Below, piece after piece: positions 44,109 through 52,398 of a DNA stretch of 64,000 nucleotides. Every line of letters begins with the position of its first letter. The stretch's first letter is position 1. Source of the stretch: Streptomyces marokkonensis (GTDB lineage Bacteria > Actinomycetota > Actinomycetes > Streptomycetales > Streptomycetaceae); NCBI RefSeq assembly GCF_008312835.1, contig NZ_VSKS01000030.1:16910-80909 (forward strand). Direction: 5' to 3'. The notes under the pieces are model-generated. The model did not search any database, was not told where the DNA came from, and saw only the letters and a list, made by a program, of their open reading frames with translations. Both the position numbers and the translations under genes were made by a program.

Positions 44109-45772
44109 CGCAGCACCTCGCCCTCGTCCGCGGAGCGGAAGAAGCCGCCGCGCCGGACCGCGTACGGGCCGATGGCCAGCAGGTCGACGGGGGAGGAGCC
44201 GAAGCACTCCAGGGCGTCGCGCGGGTCGTCCACCATGGGACGGCCCGCCGTGTTGAGGCTGGTGTTGACGACCACCGGCAGCCCGGTGAGCCGCTCGAAC
44301 TCGCCCAGCATCCGCGCCACCAGGGGCTCGCGCGCCGGATCGACGGTCTGGATGCGGGCGGTGCCGTCGACATGCACCACGGCGGGGATGCGGTCCCGCC
44401 AGGCTGGGGCCACGTCGTGCACGAACAGCATGTAGGGGCTGGGCAGCGGGCCGTCGAAGATCCCGGCGGCCCGGTCGGCGAGCACCATCGGCGCGACCGG
44501 CCGGAACTGCTCGCGTCCCTTCACGTCGTTGAGCCGTTCCAGATTGCCCGCGTGCCCGGGATGGGCCAGCAGCGAGCGGTGGCCGAGCGCCCGGGGGCCG
44601 TACTCGCTGCGGCCCTGGAACCAGGCGACGATGCCGTTGTCGGCCAGTGCCCGGGCCACGGTGGCGGCGATGTCGGACGGCCGCTCGAAGGGCACGCCGG
44701 CCGTCTTCAGCCACGCCCCCAGCTCCGCGTCGGACCAGTCCCGGCCGAGGTCGGCGCCGGTCATGGGCTCCGGTCCGTCGCCGGCCGCGGCGGACAGCAG
44801 CAGGGCGCCGCCCAGAGCGGTCCCCGCGTCACCGGCCGCCGGCTGCACCCACACCCGGGAGAACGGGCCCTCGCGGGCGATACGGGAATTGGCGACGCAG
44901 TTCAGGGCGACGCCCCCGGCGAGGGTGAGCACGGAGTCGTGGGTGCGGCCGTGCAGCCAGCGCACCAGGTCAAGCAGCGTCTCCTCCAGCACGGCCTGCG
45001 CGCCGGCGGCGACGTCGGCGTGGTCCCGGGTCCACGGTTCGTCCGGGCCGCGCGGCGCGCACAGCTCGTGCCAGGGCACTCCCGTGGCATGGAAGCCGCC
45101 GTCGCCCGTGGGGTACACATGGCGGCGCAGTTCGGCCAGCATGCGCGGTGTGCCGTGGGAGGCGAGGGCCATCACCTTGAACTCGTCGGAGGACCGCAGG
45201 AACCCGAGGTGTTCGGTGAGCTCCTCGTAGACCAGACCGAGCGAGTGCGGGAGGTCCTGCGCGCGCAGGGAATCGAGCCTGTCGCCCACCCGGCGGGCGG
45301 CGAGGTGGGAAGCGCGCTCGCCGCGGCCGTCCAGCACGAGGACGGAGCTGTCGCCCGCGTCCGGTGCCGCGAAGGCGCCGGAGGCGGCGTGCGCCATGTG
45401 GTGCGGTACGAAGCGGACGGCGGCGGGGTCCAGACCCGGCAGCGCGGTCCGCAGGAAGCCGGGTGCCTCCCGCGCGTAGGTGAGCCGCAGGTGGTCCCAC
45501 GGGTCGTCCAGGCCCATCGCGTCGGCGGGGCGGGCGAGCGCGGGGTCGAAGGAGTAGGCGACCGCGTCGAGGTCCTGGGGGCGCAGTCCGGCGCGCTTCA
45601 GACACCAGGCGGCGGCCTTCTCGGGCAGCTCCCAGGCGGAGAAGGGCAGCGGTCGCTTGCCGTGTTTGCGCCGGGTGAACCGCTCCTCCTCCGCGGCGGC
45701 GACGGTCCGCCCGTCGATCACCAGGGCGGCGGCGGGGTCGTGGAAGAGGGCGTTGATTCCGAGGATGCGCAT
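44105..45772 (-). CDS. Carbamoyltransferase (NodU/CmcH family)
   Basis: A 555-residue two-domain O-carbamoyltransferase. MRILGINALFHDPAAALV opens the Kae1-like domain with VPHHMAHAASGAF (metal histidines) and LAGGVALNCVANS; the YrdC-like C-terminal part includes GRSEYGPRALGHRSLLAHP and VVNTSLNTAGRPMV. It transfers a carbamoyl group from carbamoyl phosphate to a hydroxyl, usually of a sugar. This suggests that the operon's glycan or glycoside carries a carbamate. Confidence 0.93.
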   Translation of the reverse strand: MRILGINALFHDPAAALVIDGRTVAAAEEERFTRRKHGKRPLPFSAWELPEKAAAWCLKRAGLRPQDLDAVAYSFDPALARPADAMGLDDPWDHLRLTYAREAPGFLRTALPGLDPAAVRFVPHHMAHAASGAFAAPDAGDSSVLVLDGRGERASHLAARRVGDRLDSLRAQDLPHSLGLVYEELTEHLGFLRSSDEFKVMALASHGTPRMLAELRRHVYPTGDGGFHATGVPWHELCAPRGPDEPWTRDHADVAAGAQAVLEETLLDLVRWLHGRTHDSVLTLAGGVALNCVANSRIAREGPFSRVWVQPAAGDAGTALGGALLLSAAAGDGPEPMTGADLGRDWSDAELGAWLKTAGVPFERPSDIAATVARALADNGIVAWFQGRSEYGPRALGHRSLLAHPGHAGNLERLNDVKGREQFRPVAPMVLADRAAGIFDGPLPSPYMLFVHDVAPAWRDRIPAVVHVDGTARIQTVDPAREPLVARMLGEFERLTGLPVVVNTSLNTAGRPMVDDPRDALECFGSSPVDLLAIGPYAVRRGGFFRSADEGEVLR

Positions 45773-45838
45773 GGCGGGCGGCCTTTCGCGGATCGGGGGC
45801 GGCCTGCGGGCCGCGTGTCCTGGGCGGGAACGCCGTGC

Positions 45839-46801
45839 TCAGTGACCGGCTTCGGCGCGGAACCAGGCGATCGTGCGGCGCAGCCCCTCCTCGGCGTCCA
45901 CCCGCGGCTCCCAGCCGAGCTTGTCGCGGGCCAGCGTGATGTCGGGGCAGCGCACGGCCGGATCGTCCACCGGGCGCTCGATGTAGCGGATCCCGGACGC
46001 GGACCCGGCCAGCCGGACGACGAGCCGGGCCAGCTCCAGCATGGTGATCTCATCGGGGTTGCCGATGTTGACGGGCCCGCGCATGCCGTGTGCGGCCGCC
46101 GCGAGGATGCCGGCCACGGTGTCGTCGACGTAGCACAGAGAGCGGGTCTGGCGGCCGTCACCGGTCACGGTGAGGGGTTCGCCGGCCAGGGCCTGCCGGA
46201 CGAAGGTCGGCACGGCGCGGCCGTCGTGGCCGCGCATCCGCGGGCCGTAGGTGTTGAACAGCCGCACGATGCAGGTGTCGGTGCCGTGGGCGTCCGCGTG
46301 GGCGGTGGTCAACGCCTCACCGAACCGCTTGGCCTCGTCGTAGACGCTGCGCGGGCCGACCGGGTTGACGTTGCCCCAGTAGCGCTCGTCCTGCGGGTTC
46401 TGGCGCGGGTCCCCGTAGACCTCCGAGGTCGAGGCCAGGACGAAGCGGGCCTCGCACTCCTGGGCGAGCCGCAGGGCGTTGCGGGTGCCGAGGCTGCCGG
46501 CGTCCATGGTGTGCAGCGGGAGCCGCAGATAGTCCGCCGGTGAGGCGGGGGAGGCGAAGTGCAGGACCAGGTCGGGCCGCCGGTCGACCGGCAGCCCCTC
46601 GGCCACGTTCGCCCGTACGAGGGTGAATCCGGACCGTTCCAGGAGCGGGGTGACGTTCTCCGGGCGGCCGGTGCTGAGGTCGTCCACGCAGGTGACGGCG
46701 GCGCCCGCGTCCAGCAGGGCGGTGCACAGGTGGGAGCCGACGAATCCGGCGCCGCCGGTGACGACGACGTGCTCCCAGTTCCGGGATATGGCGGTGGTCA
46801 T
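45839..46801 (-). CDS. NAD-dependent epimerase / UDP-glucuronate decarboxylase-like
   Basis: A 320-residue extended SDR. NAD motif TGGAGFVGSHL, catalytic Thr/Ser in STSEVYGDP, YxxxK as YDEAK and the RLFNTYGPRM substrate loop are clear. The DLSTGRPENV and HFASPASPADYL segments point to UDP-glucuronate decarboxylase or a related nucleotide-sugar enzyme. It supplies a nucleotide sugar to the glycosyltransferases encoded downstream and is the first gene of the leftward operon. Confidence 0.88.
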   Translation of the reverse strand: MTTAISRNWEHVVVTGGAGFVGSHLCTALLDAGAAVTCVDDLSTGRPENVTPLLERSGFTLVRANVAEGLPVDRRPDLVLHFASPASPADYLRLPLHTMDAGSLGTRNALRLAQECEARFVLASTSEVYGDPRQNPQDERYWGNVNPVGPRSVYDEAKRFGEALTTAHADAHGTDTCIVRLFNTYGPRMRGHDGRAVPTFVRQALAGEPLTVTGDGRQTRSLCYVDDTVAGILAAAAHGMRGPVNIGNPDEITMLELARLVVRLAGSASGIRYIERPVDDPAVRCPDITLARDKLGWEPRVDAEEGLRRTIAWFRAEAGH

Positions 46802-47274
46802 GTCGTTCAGCCCTCCGTCGGAGGCGTCGGTGTCCGGGCCGACACGGTGTGTCCGGCACCTGGGCCGAGGCCGTCGACCCCTCGACCAGCCTGAGCCGCC
46901 GCTCCCTCCGCGGCACGGTCGCCTACTGCAAACCGGTGAATCACGGAGCGTGAGCGCGGTGCGGCCCGCGCTGCGCCGGCAGGCTCGGCAGCGGTGAGGG
47001 GGCCCCGACGGACGGCGCGCCCGGGAGCCCGCCCGATGTCCACCCGGGTGCGCCCTTCGGGGGCCCGCGGTCAGGCCACGAGGGTGGCGTCCGGGCCGAG
47101 GCGGCTGTGGAGGAACGCGTGGTGGAGGGTGGCCGCCGCACGGAACGCCGACGGCCCCCCCGCCCCGCCCGATGTGACGCGTGCCTCCCGCGGCGTGTGG
47201 CCTCGGCCGCACCCGTACGGGTGTCCTGGCCGTCGCCGGAGTGTCCGGGGGAGCCGGCCGGGCACCCGGCGGCC
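46802..47274. promoter_or_regulatory. Divergent gap between sugar operon and P450
   Basis: This 473-base stretch lies between the leftward epimerase and the rightward P450 and should contain both promoters. The open frames in it look noncoding. A leftward frame ending in a TGA at 47071 contains AAATLHHAFLHSRLGPDATL, which could be a remnant of an unidentified gene, but I cannot support it. Confidence 0.45.
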
Positions 47275-48522
47275 ATGGACGTACTCAGCCGCCCCTTGAT
47301 CGACCGCACCCTGCCCCTGCTGGCCGAGGGTTACGCCTGGCTGCCCAACCGGATGCGCGACGCCACGGGACCCGTGGTCCGCACCCGGATCATGGGCCGC
47401 CCCGCACTCGCCCTGCGCGGGCCAGAGGCGGTGCGGTTCTTCTACGACGAGGAGAACGTGCACCGGCACCGCGCGATCCCCGAACCCGTACTCGCCACCC
47501 TGTTCGGCCACGAGGCCGTGCACACCCTCGACGGCCCCGCCCACCGCGCCCGCAAGTCCCTGTTCCTGCCGCTGCTCGAGCCCGGCCGTGTCGCGGGCCT
47601 CGTCGACCACGTCACCGCGGCCTGGGACGAGGCCGTACCGGCATGGGGCCGGCGCGGCTCCGTCGTGCTGTTCGACGAGGCGAGCACGGTGCTCGCCACC
47701 GGCGTCCACCGGTGGGCCGGCATACCGCTGGACGACGCCGGCGCCGAGACGACGGCCCGCGACATGATCGCCATGGTCGACGGCTTCGCCACCGCCGGAC
47801 CGCGCCATCTGCGCGCCCGGCGCGCCCGCGCACGGCAGGAGGACCGGCTGGGCCGGCTGGTGCGCGACGTGCGCTCCGGCGCGGTCACCGCGCCCGCCGA
47901 CTCGGTGCTCGACCTGGTGTGCCGTCACCGCGACGCGGACGGCGAGCCGCTCGACGAGAAGACGGCCGCGGTGGAACTGCTCAATGTCGTCCGCCCGACG
48001 ACCGCCGTCGCCTGGTTCGTCGCCTTCACCGCGCACGCCCTGCACCGTTGGCCGGAGCACCGGGGGCCCCTGGCGGACGGGGACCTCCCGTTCACCGCCG
48101 CCTTCGCGCACGAGGTGCGCCGCTTCTACCCGTTCGTGCCCTTCCTCGGCGGCCTGGCCGCGCGCGACCTGTACTGGCGGGGCGAGTGGATCCCGGCCGG
48201 GGGACTGGTGGTGCTCGACGTGTACGGGCAGAACCACGACGAGTCGCTGTGGGGCGATCCGTACGCCTTCCGCCCGCAGCGCTTCCTCCAACGGCCCGTG
48301 GAACGCGACGAACTGATCCCGCAGGGCGGTGGCGACCCGGCCACGGGCCACCGCTGCCCCGGCGAGGGCATCACCGTCGGCGTACTGGAGGCGCTCGCGG
48401 GGCGGCTCGCCCGGATGGAGTACACCGTGCCGGAGCAGAATCTGACGATCCCGCTGAACCGGGTCCCCACGCGTCCGCACAGCGGCGTTCTCCTTTCGGG
48501 AATACGCCCGGCCGCCGGTTAG
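47275..48522 (+). CDS. CYP152-type cytochrome P450 peroxygenase
   Basis: A 415-residue P450 of the CYP152 (fatty-acid peroxygenase, P450-BSbeta/SPalpha-like) type. In the I-helix the usual acid-threonine pair is replaced by Arg240-Pro241 (LLNVVRPTTAVAWF), which holds the fatty-acid carboxylate. The haem cysteine is Cys361 in GHRCPGEG. K-helix ExxR is present as EVRRFYP. It uses hydrogen peroxide to hydroxylate or decarboxylate fatty acids without a redox partner, which fits the absence of adjacent ferredoxin genes. Start ATG at 47275 follows GGGGGAG; a longer frame upstream is not P450-like. Confidence 0.9.
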   Translation: MDVLSRPLIDRTLPLLAEGYAWLPNRMRDATGPVVRTRIMGRPALALRGPEAVRFFYDEENVHRHRAIPEPVLATLFGHEAVHTLDGPAHRARKSLFLPLLEPGRVAGLVDHVTAAWDEAVPAWGRRGSVVLFDEASTVLATGVHRWAGIPLDDAGAETTARDMIAMVDGFATAGPRHLRARRARARQEDRLGRLVRDVRSGAVTAPADSVLDLVCRHRDADGEPLDEKTAAVELLNVVRPTTAVAWFVAFTAHALHRWPEHRGPLADGDLPFTAAFAHEVRRFYPFVPFLGGLAARDLYWRGEWIPAGGLVVLDVYGQNHDESLWGDPYAFRPQRFLQRPVERDELIPQGGGDPATGHRCPGEGITVGVLEALAGRLARMEYTVPEQNLTIPLNRVPTRPHSGVLLSGIRPAAG

Positions 48523-48559
48523 CTGTTCTGTCGTGGGTGGGGGGCTGTGGACAGGTGAG

Positions 48560-48902
48560 CCAGGTCCCGGCTGAGGGATCTTGAACACGCCCTGGCCGCC
48601 GCCACCGGAACCCCGTGGGCGGACCTGATGGCCGATCGGCTGCTGCGGCCCCCCGCCCTCCGTGACACCGCCCTGCGAACCGGCACGTGCACACCGTCGC
48701 CTGGTTCCGTCACCCGACGGACGGCGGGCCCCTGTACTTCCACAGCGGGGCCACTCCCGGCCAGCCAGGCCTTCCTAGGCTTCCGGCCCGACACCGGCAC
48801 CGCCCTGGCCGCCTCTGCACCCGCCGCTTCCGCCCCCACGACCCGTTCCCCGCCACGGCCTGCGCCCTGCTCGCGGAGCGGTGGCGCGACCTCGCGCGGA
48901 AA
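48560..48902 (+). pseudogene. Class C beta-lactamase-like serine hydrolase remnant
   Basis: Pieces of one C-terminal serine-hydrolase half appear in order in alternating frames: EHALAAATGTPWADLMADRLL with LRDTALRTGT; then VHTVAWFRHPTDGGPLYFH-SGATPG; then QAFLGFRPDTGTALAA; then RRFRPHDPFPATACALLAERW. The HSGATPG (HxG) motif of class C beta-lactamase/DD-peptidase-like proteins is recognisable. At least three frame changes and loss of the N-terminal SxxK half show decay. It trails the P450 gene and ends at a palindromic terminator. Confidence 0.7.
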
Positions 48903-48952
48903 CGGCACGGCGCCGGCGGCGGCCCCCGGGGGCCGCCGCCGGCGCCGTGCCG
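48903..48952. terminator. 50-bp perfect palindrome / terminator
   Basis: The 25-base left arm (48903-48927, beginning CGGCACGGCG and ending GGCCCCC) is the exact reverse complement of the right arm (48928-48952). It stands ten bases past the stop of the leftward protease and past the rightward pseudogene, so it can terminate both. No loop exists in the perfect form, so an actual hairpin would have a few unpaired central bases. Unusually long and perfect. Confidence 0.75.
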
Positions 48953-48961
48953 GTCATCCGG

Positions 48962-50332
48962 TCACAGCCGCTGCCACAGCGCCGGTGTGCCGGCGGGCGC
49001 CCACGCGCCCTGCGCCTGGTGGGTCTGCAGGCACTGGTACGTCACACCGTCGCGGGTCACCGTCGTCCCCGCCTCGTACACCCGGCCCGCCGTCCACGCC
49101 TGCACGCCGCCCTCCTGCCGGCCCGGCGTGGTCAGCGCGGCCGCGGTGGTCAGCGTGAGCCCGAAGTCGCTCAGGATCGGGTTCACCGGCTGGTAGAAGG
49201 TCGTGCCTCCCGAGGTGCAGTCACCGGAACCGCCGGAGGTCACACCCTGCGCCTGCGCGCCCGTGACATACGGCCCGCCGGAGTCCCCGGGCTCGGCGCA
49301 CACCGTCGTCCGGGTCAGCCCGTCGACCGTGCCCTCGGCGTAGCGGACGCTCGAGTCGTGCTGCTGGATGGTCCCGCAGTGCCACCCGGTGGTCGAGCCG
49401 GAACGGCACACCGACGCCCCGACCAGCGCCTGGGCCGAGCCCGTGACCTGCACCTCCTGACCGCCCTGCGCCTTCACGTCGGGCGTGGGCGTCCACTGGT
49501 CGTTGGCGGCCACCCACGCCATGTCCTTGCCGGGGAACGTGGACGCCTGGAAGGTGCCCTGCGCGGTGCGGTCGTACCCGGTGGTGGTCGCCCCCTGACT
49601 GCCGCAGTGACCGGCGGTGGCGAAACCCGCCCGATCGCCCTTGGTGACGGAGAAGCCGACGGAGCAGCGCGCGGAGTCGTTGATGTAGAAGGGGTCACCG
49701 CCGGTGATGTCCTGGAGCAGTCGCGGACGTTCCGTCGTCACGCGGACGCCGATGTCCTCGCCCTCGAGCCCCGCGGCCCTCACGAAGGCCGTGCCGGCCG
49801 CCTGACTGGTCGCCTGCACCATGATCCGGTTCTTCACCACGTCCACGTACCAGACGGGTGCCTCGAGGGACTTGACGCGGGTGGCCGCCGCGTCCAGCTT
49901 CGCCTTGACCGCCTTCAGTTCGGCCAGCGTCCGCCCGACCACCGTCGCCGTGGCACCCCGGGCCTCGATGACCGCCACGTCCTTGGCGTCGGTGGTCGCG
50001 ACCATGAGCTCCGCGGCGGTGTCGCCGCGCACCCAGGCACCGGCGAACCGCTCGCCCAGGGCGTTGCGCAGCAGTCCGGCGCGGGTGCCCGCCTCCGCCT
50101 CGTTGACCAGCCGCTGCGAGGCCTGCTCCGCGTTCAGGCCCAGGTCGCGCTGGAGGGCGCCGAGCAAATGGGGCGACGGCCGGTCGGCGCCGAGGGTCTG
50201 CGCCGCGCTGGGCGCCGGCCCCGCCACGGGTATGGGGTCGGCCGCCGCGGCGGAGGGGAGTCCGGCGAGGACGAGGGCGCCGAGTGCCGTGAGGGCCGAC
50301 CGGCGCACGGTCCGGACGTGACTGGGGACCAT
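48962..50332 (-). CDS. Secreted streptogrisin-type S1 protease with C-terminal chitin-binding domain
   Basis: A 456-residue preproenzyme: Sec signal peptide (about 1-31, ending SAAAA), alpha-lytic-protease-type prodomain (about 40-205), a serine protease domain (about 208-390) with His242 (TAGHCG), Asp270 (GKDMAWV) and Ser351 (PGDSGGP), and a C-terminal carbohydrate-binding family 5/12-like domain (about 412-456, VQAWTAGRVYEAGTTVTRDG, two aromatic-rich strands). This matches the streptogrisin C architecture. The mature form probably begins at Asp208. The tail suggests targeting to chitin or fungal walls. Confidence 0.95.
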   Translation of the reverse strand: MVPSHVRTVRRSALTALGALVLAGLPSAAAADPIPVAGPAPSAAQTLGADRPSPHLLGALQRDLGLNAEQASQRLVNEAEAGTRAGLLRNALGERFAGAWVRGDTAAELMVATTDAKDVAVIEARGATATVVGRTLAELKAVKAKLDAAATRVKSLEAPVWYVDVVKNRIMVQATSQAAGTAFVRAAGLEGEDIGVRVTTERPRLLQDITGGDPFYINDSARCSVGFSVTKGDRAGFATAGHCGSQGATTTGYDRTAQGTFQASTFPGKDMAWVAANDQWTPTPDVKAQGGQEVQVTGSAQALVGASVCRSGSTTGWHCGTIQQHDSSVRYAEGTVDGLTRTTVCAEPGDSGGPYVTGAQAQGVTSGGSGDCTSGGTTFYQPVNPILSDFGLTLTTAAALTTPGRQEGGVQAWTAGRVYEAGTTVTRDGVTYQCLQTHQAQGAWAPAGTPALWQRL

Positions 50333-50580
50333 TCGGTACGTCTCCTTCGTTCGGGGCGGCGAAGCTGCCGAGGAGACTTAGGCCTTTCCCGGCGCGCCCG
50401 ACGCGATGTCAGGACACGCCGGCGTTAGCGCTTTGGAGACACGAACGGACGCCATGTGCAGTACGGCCGGTGCGAAGTCGGGGCAGTGGGCCCGGATGGT
50501 CCGCGCAGACGTCGAGCCCGCCGGAGCGGCCCACGACGACCTCGGTGGGGTGCGGACCGCAAGGCGGGCAGGTCTCGGTC

Positions 50581-51141
50581 CTAGCGGCCGGCCGTCGGGT
50601 GCCACTCGCGGCGGAGGAGGCCGAAGACCCAGGAGTCGGAGGCGTCGCCGTTGACGACGCAGTCCTCGCGGAGGGTGCCTTCGCGGACGAAGCCGAGCTT
50701 CTCCAGGACCCGGGCGGACGCCAGGTTGCGGGTGTCGGTTTCGGCCTGGACACGGTTCAGGTCCAGGGTCTCGAACGCCCACTGCAGGACGGCGTGCGCG
50801 GTCTCCGTGGCGTAGCCGTGGCCCCACGCGGCGGCGTCGAAGACGTAGCCCAGGGACGCGCTGCGGAAGTCCGGGTTCCAGCGGGTCAGGCCGCACCAGC
50901 CGATGAACGCGCCGTCGGAGACGCGGTCGACGGCCACCCGCGCTCCCGTGCCTTCCTCCTCGATCGTCCCGCAGGTCGCGATGAAGCGCTGGGCGCGAGC
51001 CGGTTCGGTCCACGGCGGGGAGTCCCAGTAACGCAGCACGTGAGCGCTGCTGTGCAGCGCGTAGAGCGGCGCCGCGTCGGCGTCGGTGAACGGCCGCAGT
51101 CGCAGGCGGGCGGTGTGCAGCTCGGGAGTGGGCAAGGTCAT
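50581..51141 (-). CDS. GNAT-family acetyltransferase (RimJ/RimL-like)
   Basis: A 186-residue GNAT enzyme with the RimJ/L signature TARLRLRPFTDADAAPLYAL, acetyl-CoA loop in WGHGYATETAHAVLQWAF (RxxGxG-like) and the ARVLEKLGFVREGTLRE C-terminal motif. It N-acetylates ribosomal or other proteins, or small amines. The ATG at 51141 has GCAGGA upstream; an ATG three codons earlier also fits. Confidence 0.9.
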   Translation of the reverse strand: MTLPTPELHTARLRLRPFTDADAAPLYALHSSAHVLRYWDSPPWTEPARAQRFIATCGTIEEEGTGARVAVDRVSDGAFIGWCGLTRWNPDFRSASLGYVFDAAAWGHGYATETAHAVLQWAFETLDLNRVQAETDTRNLASARVLEKLGFVREGTLREDCVVNGDASDSWVFGLLRREWHPTAGR

Positions 51142-52047
51142 GCGGAGCATCCTGCCGCGTCACGCTCGACCCCGACCATCCGTTTGTCGCCGGACAGCCG
51201 GGGGCGCGTACGTTCCCGGCGACGCCGGACGCGCCGCATGGGCGGTGGGTCCGCGGTGACCTTGCCGACATGGCGGGCAAACGGCGGCCGTACTGGCGCG
51301 CCCGCGGGACGCCGAACAGCCTCGTCCTGTACCGGAACCCGGACGGATGGAGGTACGCCGTCCACTTCACCGGGCCGACCGGCATCGCCGACGGCGCTCG
51401 CCGGTCCTCCGCCCTCGTCCGAGCCGGACATCGCGCAGGTGGCCCTGGCTTCAGGCCGGTGGAAGTGCCCCAGCGACGGTGACCGTGCCGGTCCACCAGT
51501 CAGGCTGATCGGGTGCGTGCCGGGGACGCCGAGCCGGCGGCGGGTGGGTTCCTCCGCCTGAAGGAATCGACAGGGTCACGGGTTTCGGCAGCAGCACGGG
51601 CACGGAGAGGTTGCTGCTGCATCGGTGCGCCTCGCCGCGGCATGGCAGCAGCATGCGGGCGGGGCCTCGGCTGCCGAATCTGCACGGGAGTGGTTGTCTC
51701 CTTAGGAGCACAAGGCCAGGGCGGACGAACAGCGGGAAGCAGCTCAGCGGAAGGCAGAAGCCGGTCGAGGAAGGAGCCGAGCATTCGTCGGGCCCCGCCA
51801 CTTATCACGGCGTGATGATCACGGAGGCGTCCGTTGACTCGACCGATCCACCGTCCCCTCCGAGCCTGCCCACTGCGGCCACGCCGTCCGCCGGGCGCGA
51901 GCAGGCTCCTGAGCTCATCGGCCATGGACTCGCGCACCCTTCAGATGACCGGCCGTGCCGTTTTCCTGAACCGGGGAACGGCTCTGCAGGCCGCAGCTAC
52001 GATGTCAGGCCGTGACGGCTCAACTGCCATATTTATGAAGCAATCTG
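51142..52047. other. Gene-poor decayed stretch
   Basis: This 906-base stretch has no convincing intact gene. From the ATG at 51270 the + strand gives YRNPDGWRYAVHFTGPTGIADG, which reads like a real small protein, then changes frame (ALAGPPPSSEPDIAQVAL in the next frame), suggesting a broken gene of about 70 codons. Other open frames are short and low-complexity. It marks the left edge of the accessory region. Confidence 0.45.
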
Positions 52048-52398
52048 ATGGTGCTACAGAAAGGCCATGGCGTGTACCTGAGTGTCCCGTTCGAAGACGG
52101 TGAGGTCTTCGTCGTCGAGCTGTCCGACGAGCAGGGTTCCGGGGTGATCCGGGCAAGTCGCGGTGACGAGCTCTTCGAGACGTCCGCCGACACGTTCGAG
52201 TCGGGCATGGCCCGGGTGCAGCGGGTGGCCGCGACCATGCTGGAGCGTCTGGCTGATCTGCCACGCAGCCCCGATCACGTCCGTGCGGAGTTCGGACTGC
52301 GGGTGACGGCGGAAGCCGGCCTGGTGGTGGCGAAGGGCTCCGGGGACGCTCACATCAAGCTGGAACTGGAGTGGAGCCGCCCCGAGGGCGGCAGGTGA
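52048..52398 (+). CDS. Trypsin-co-occurring domain 1 (Trypco1)-like protein
   Basis: A 116-residue beta-rich protein. LSVPFEDGEVFVVELSDE opens it, FESGMARVQRVAATMLERL forms the central helix and the end reads VRAEFGLRVTAEAGLVVAKG followed by ahiKlELEWSR. This matches the CU044_2847/Trypco1 family, which is typically encoded beside trypsin-like proteases of STAND-type systems. A GTG at 52072 preceded by AAAGG is an alternative start that trims eight residues. It overlaps the trypsin-STAND gene by four bases (GTGA), implying stoichiometric coexpression and a joint function, probably as a regulatory or sensory partner. Confidence 0.8.
   Translation: MVLQKGHGVYLSVPFEDGEVFVVELSDEQGSGVIRASRGDELFETSADTFESGMARVQRVAATMLERLADLPRSPDHVRAEFGLRVTAEAGLVVAKGSGDAHIKLELEWSRPEGGR

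Noticed and set aside
42994-44373. Alternative leftward open frame across the GT2 gene
   Set aside because: The overlapping frame at 43047-44108 has GT2 motifs (DDD, VVVDD) and an ATGA overlap with its neighbour.
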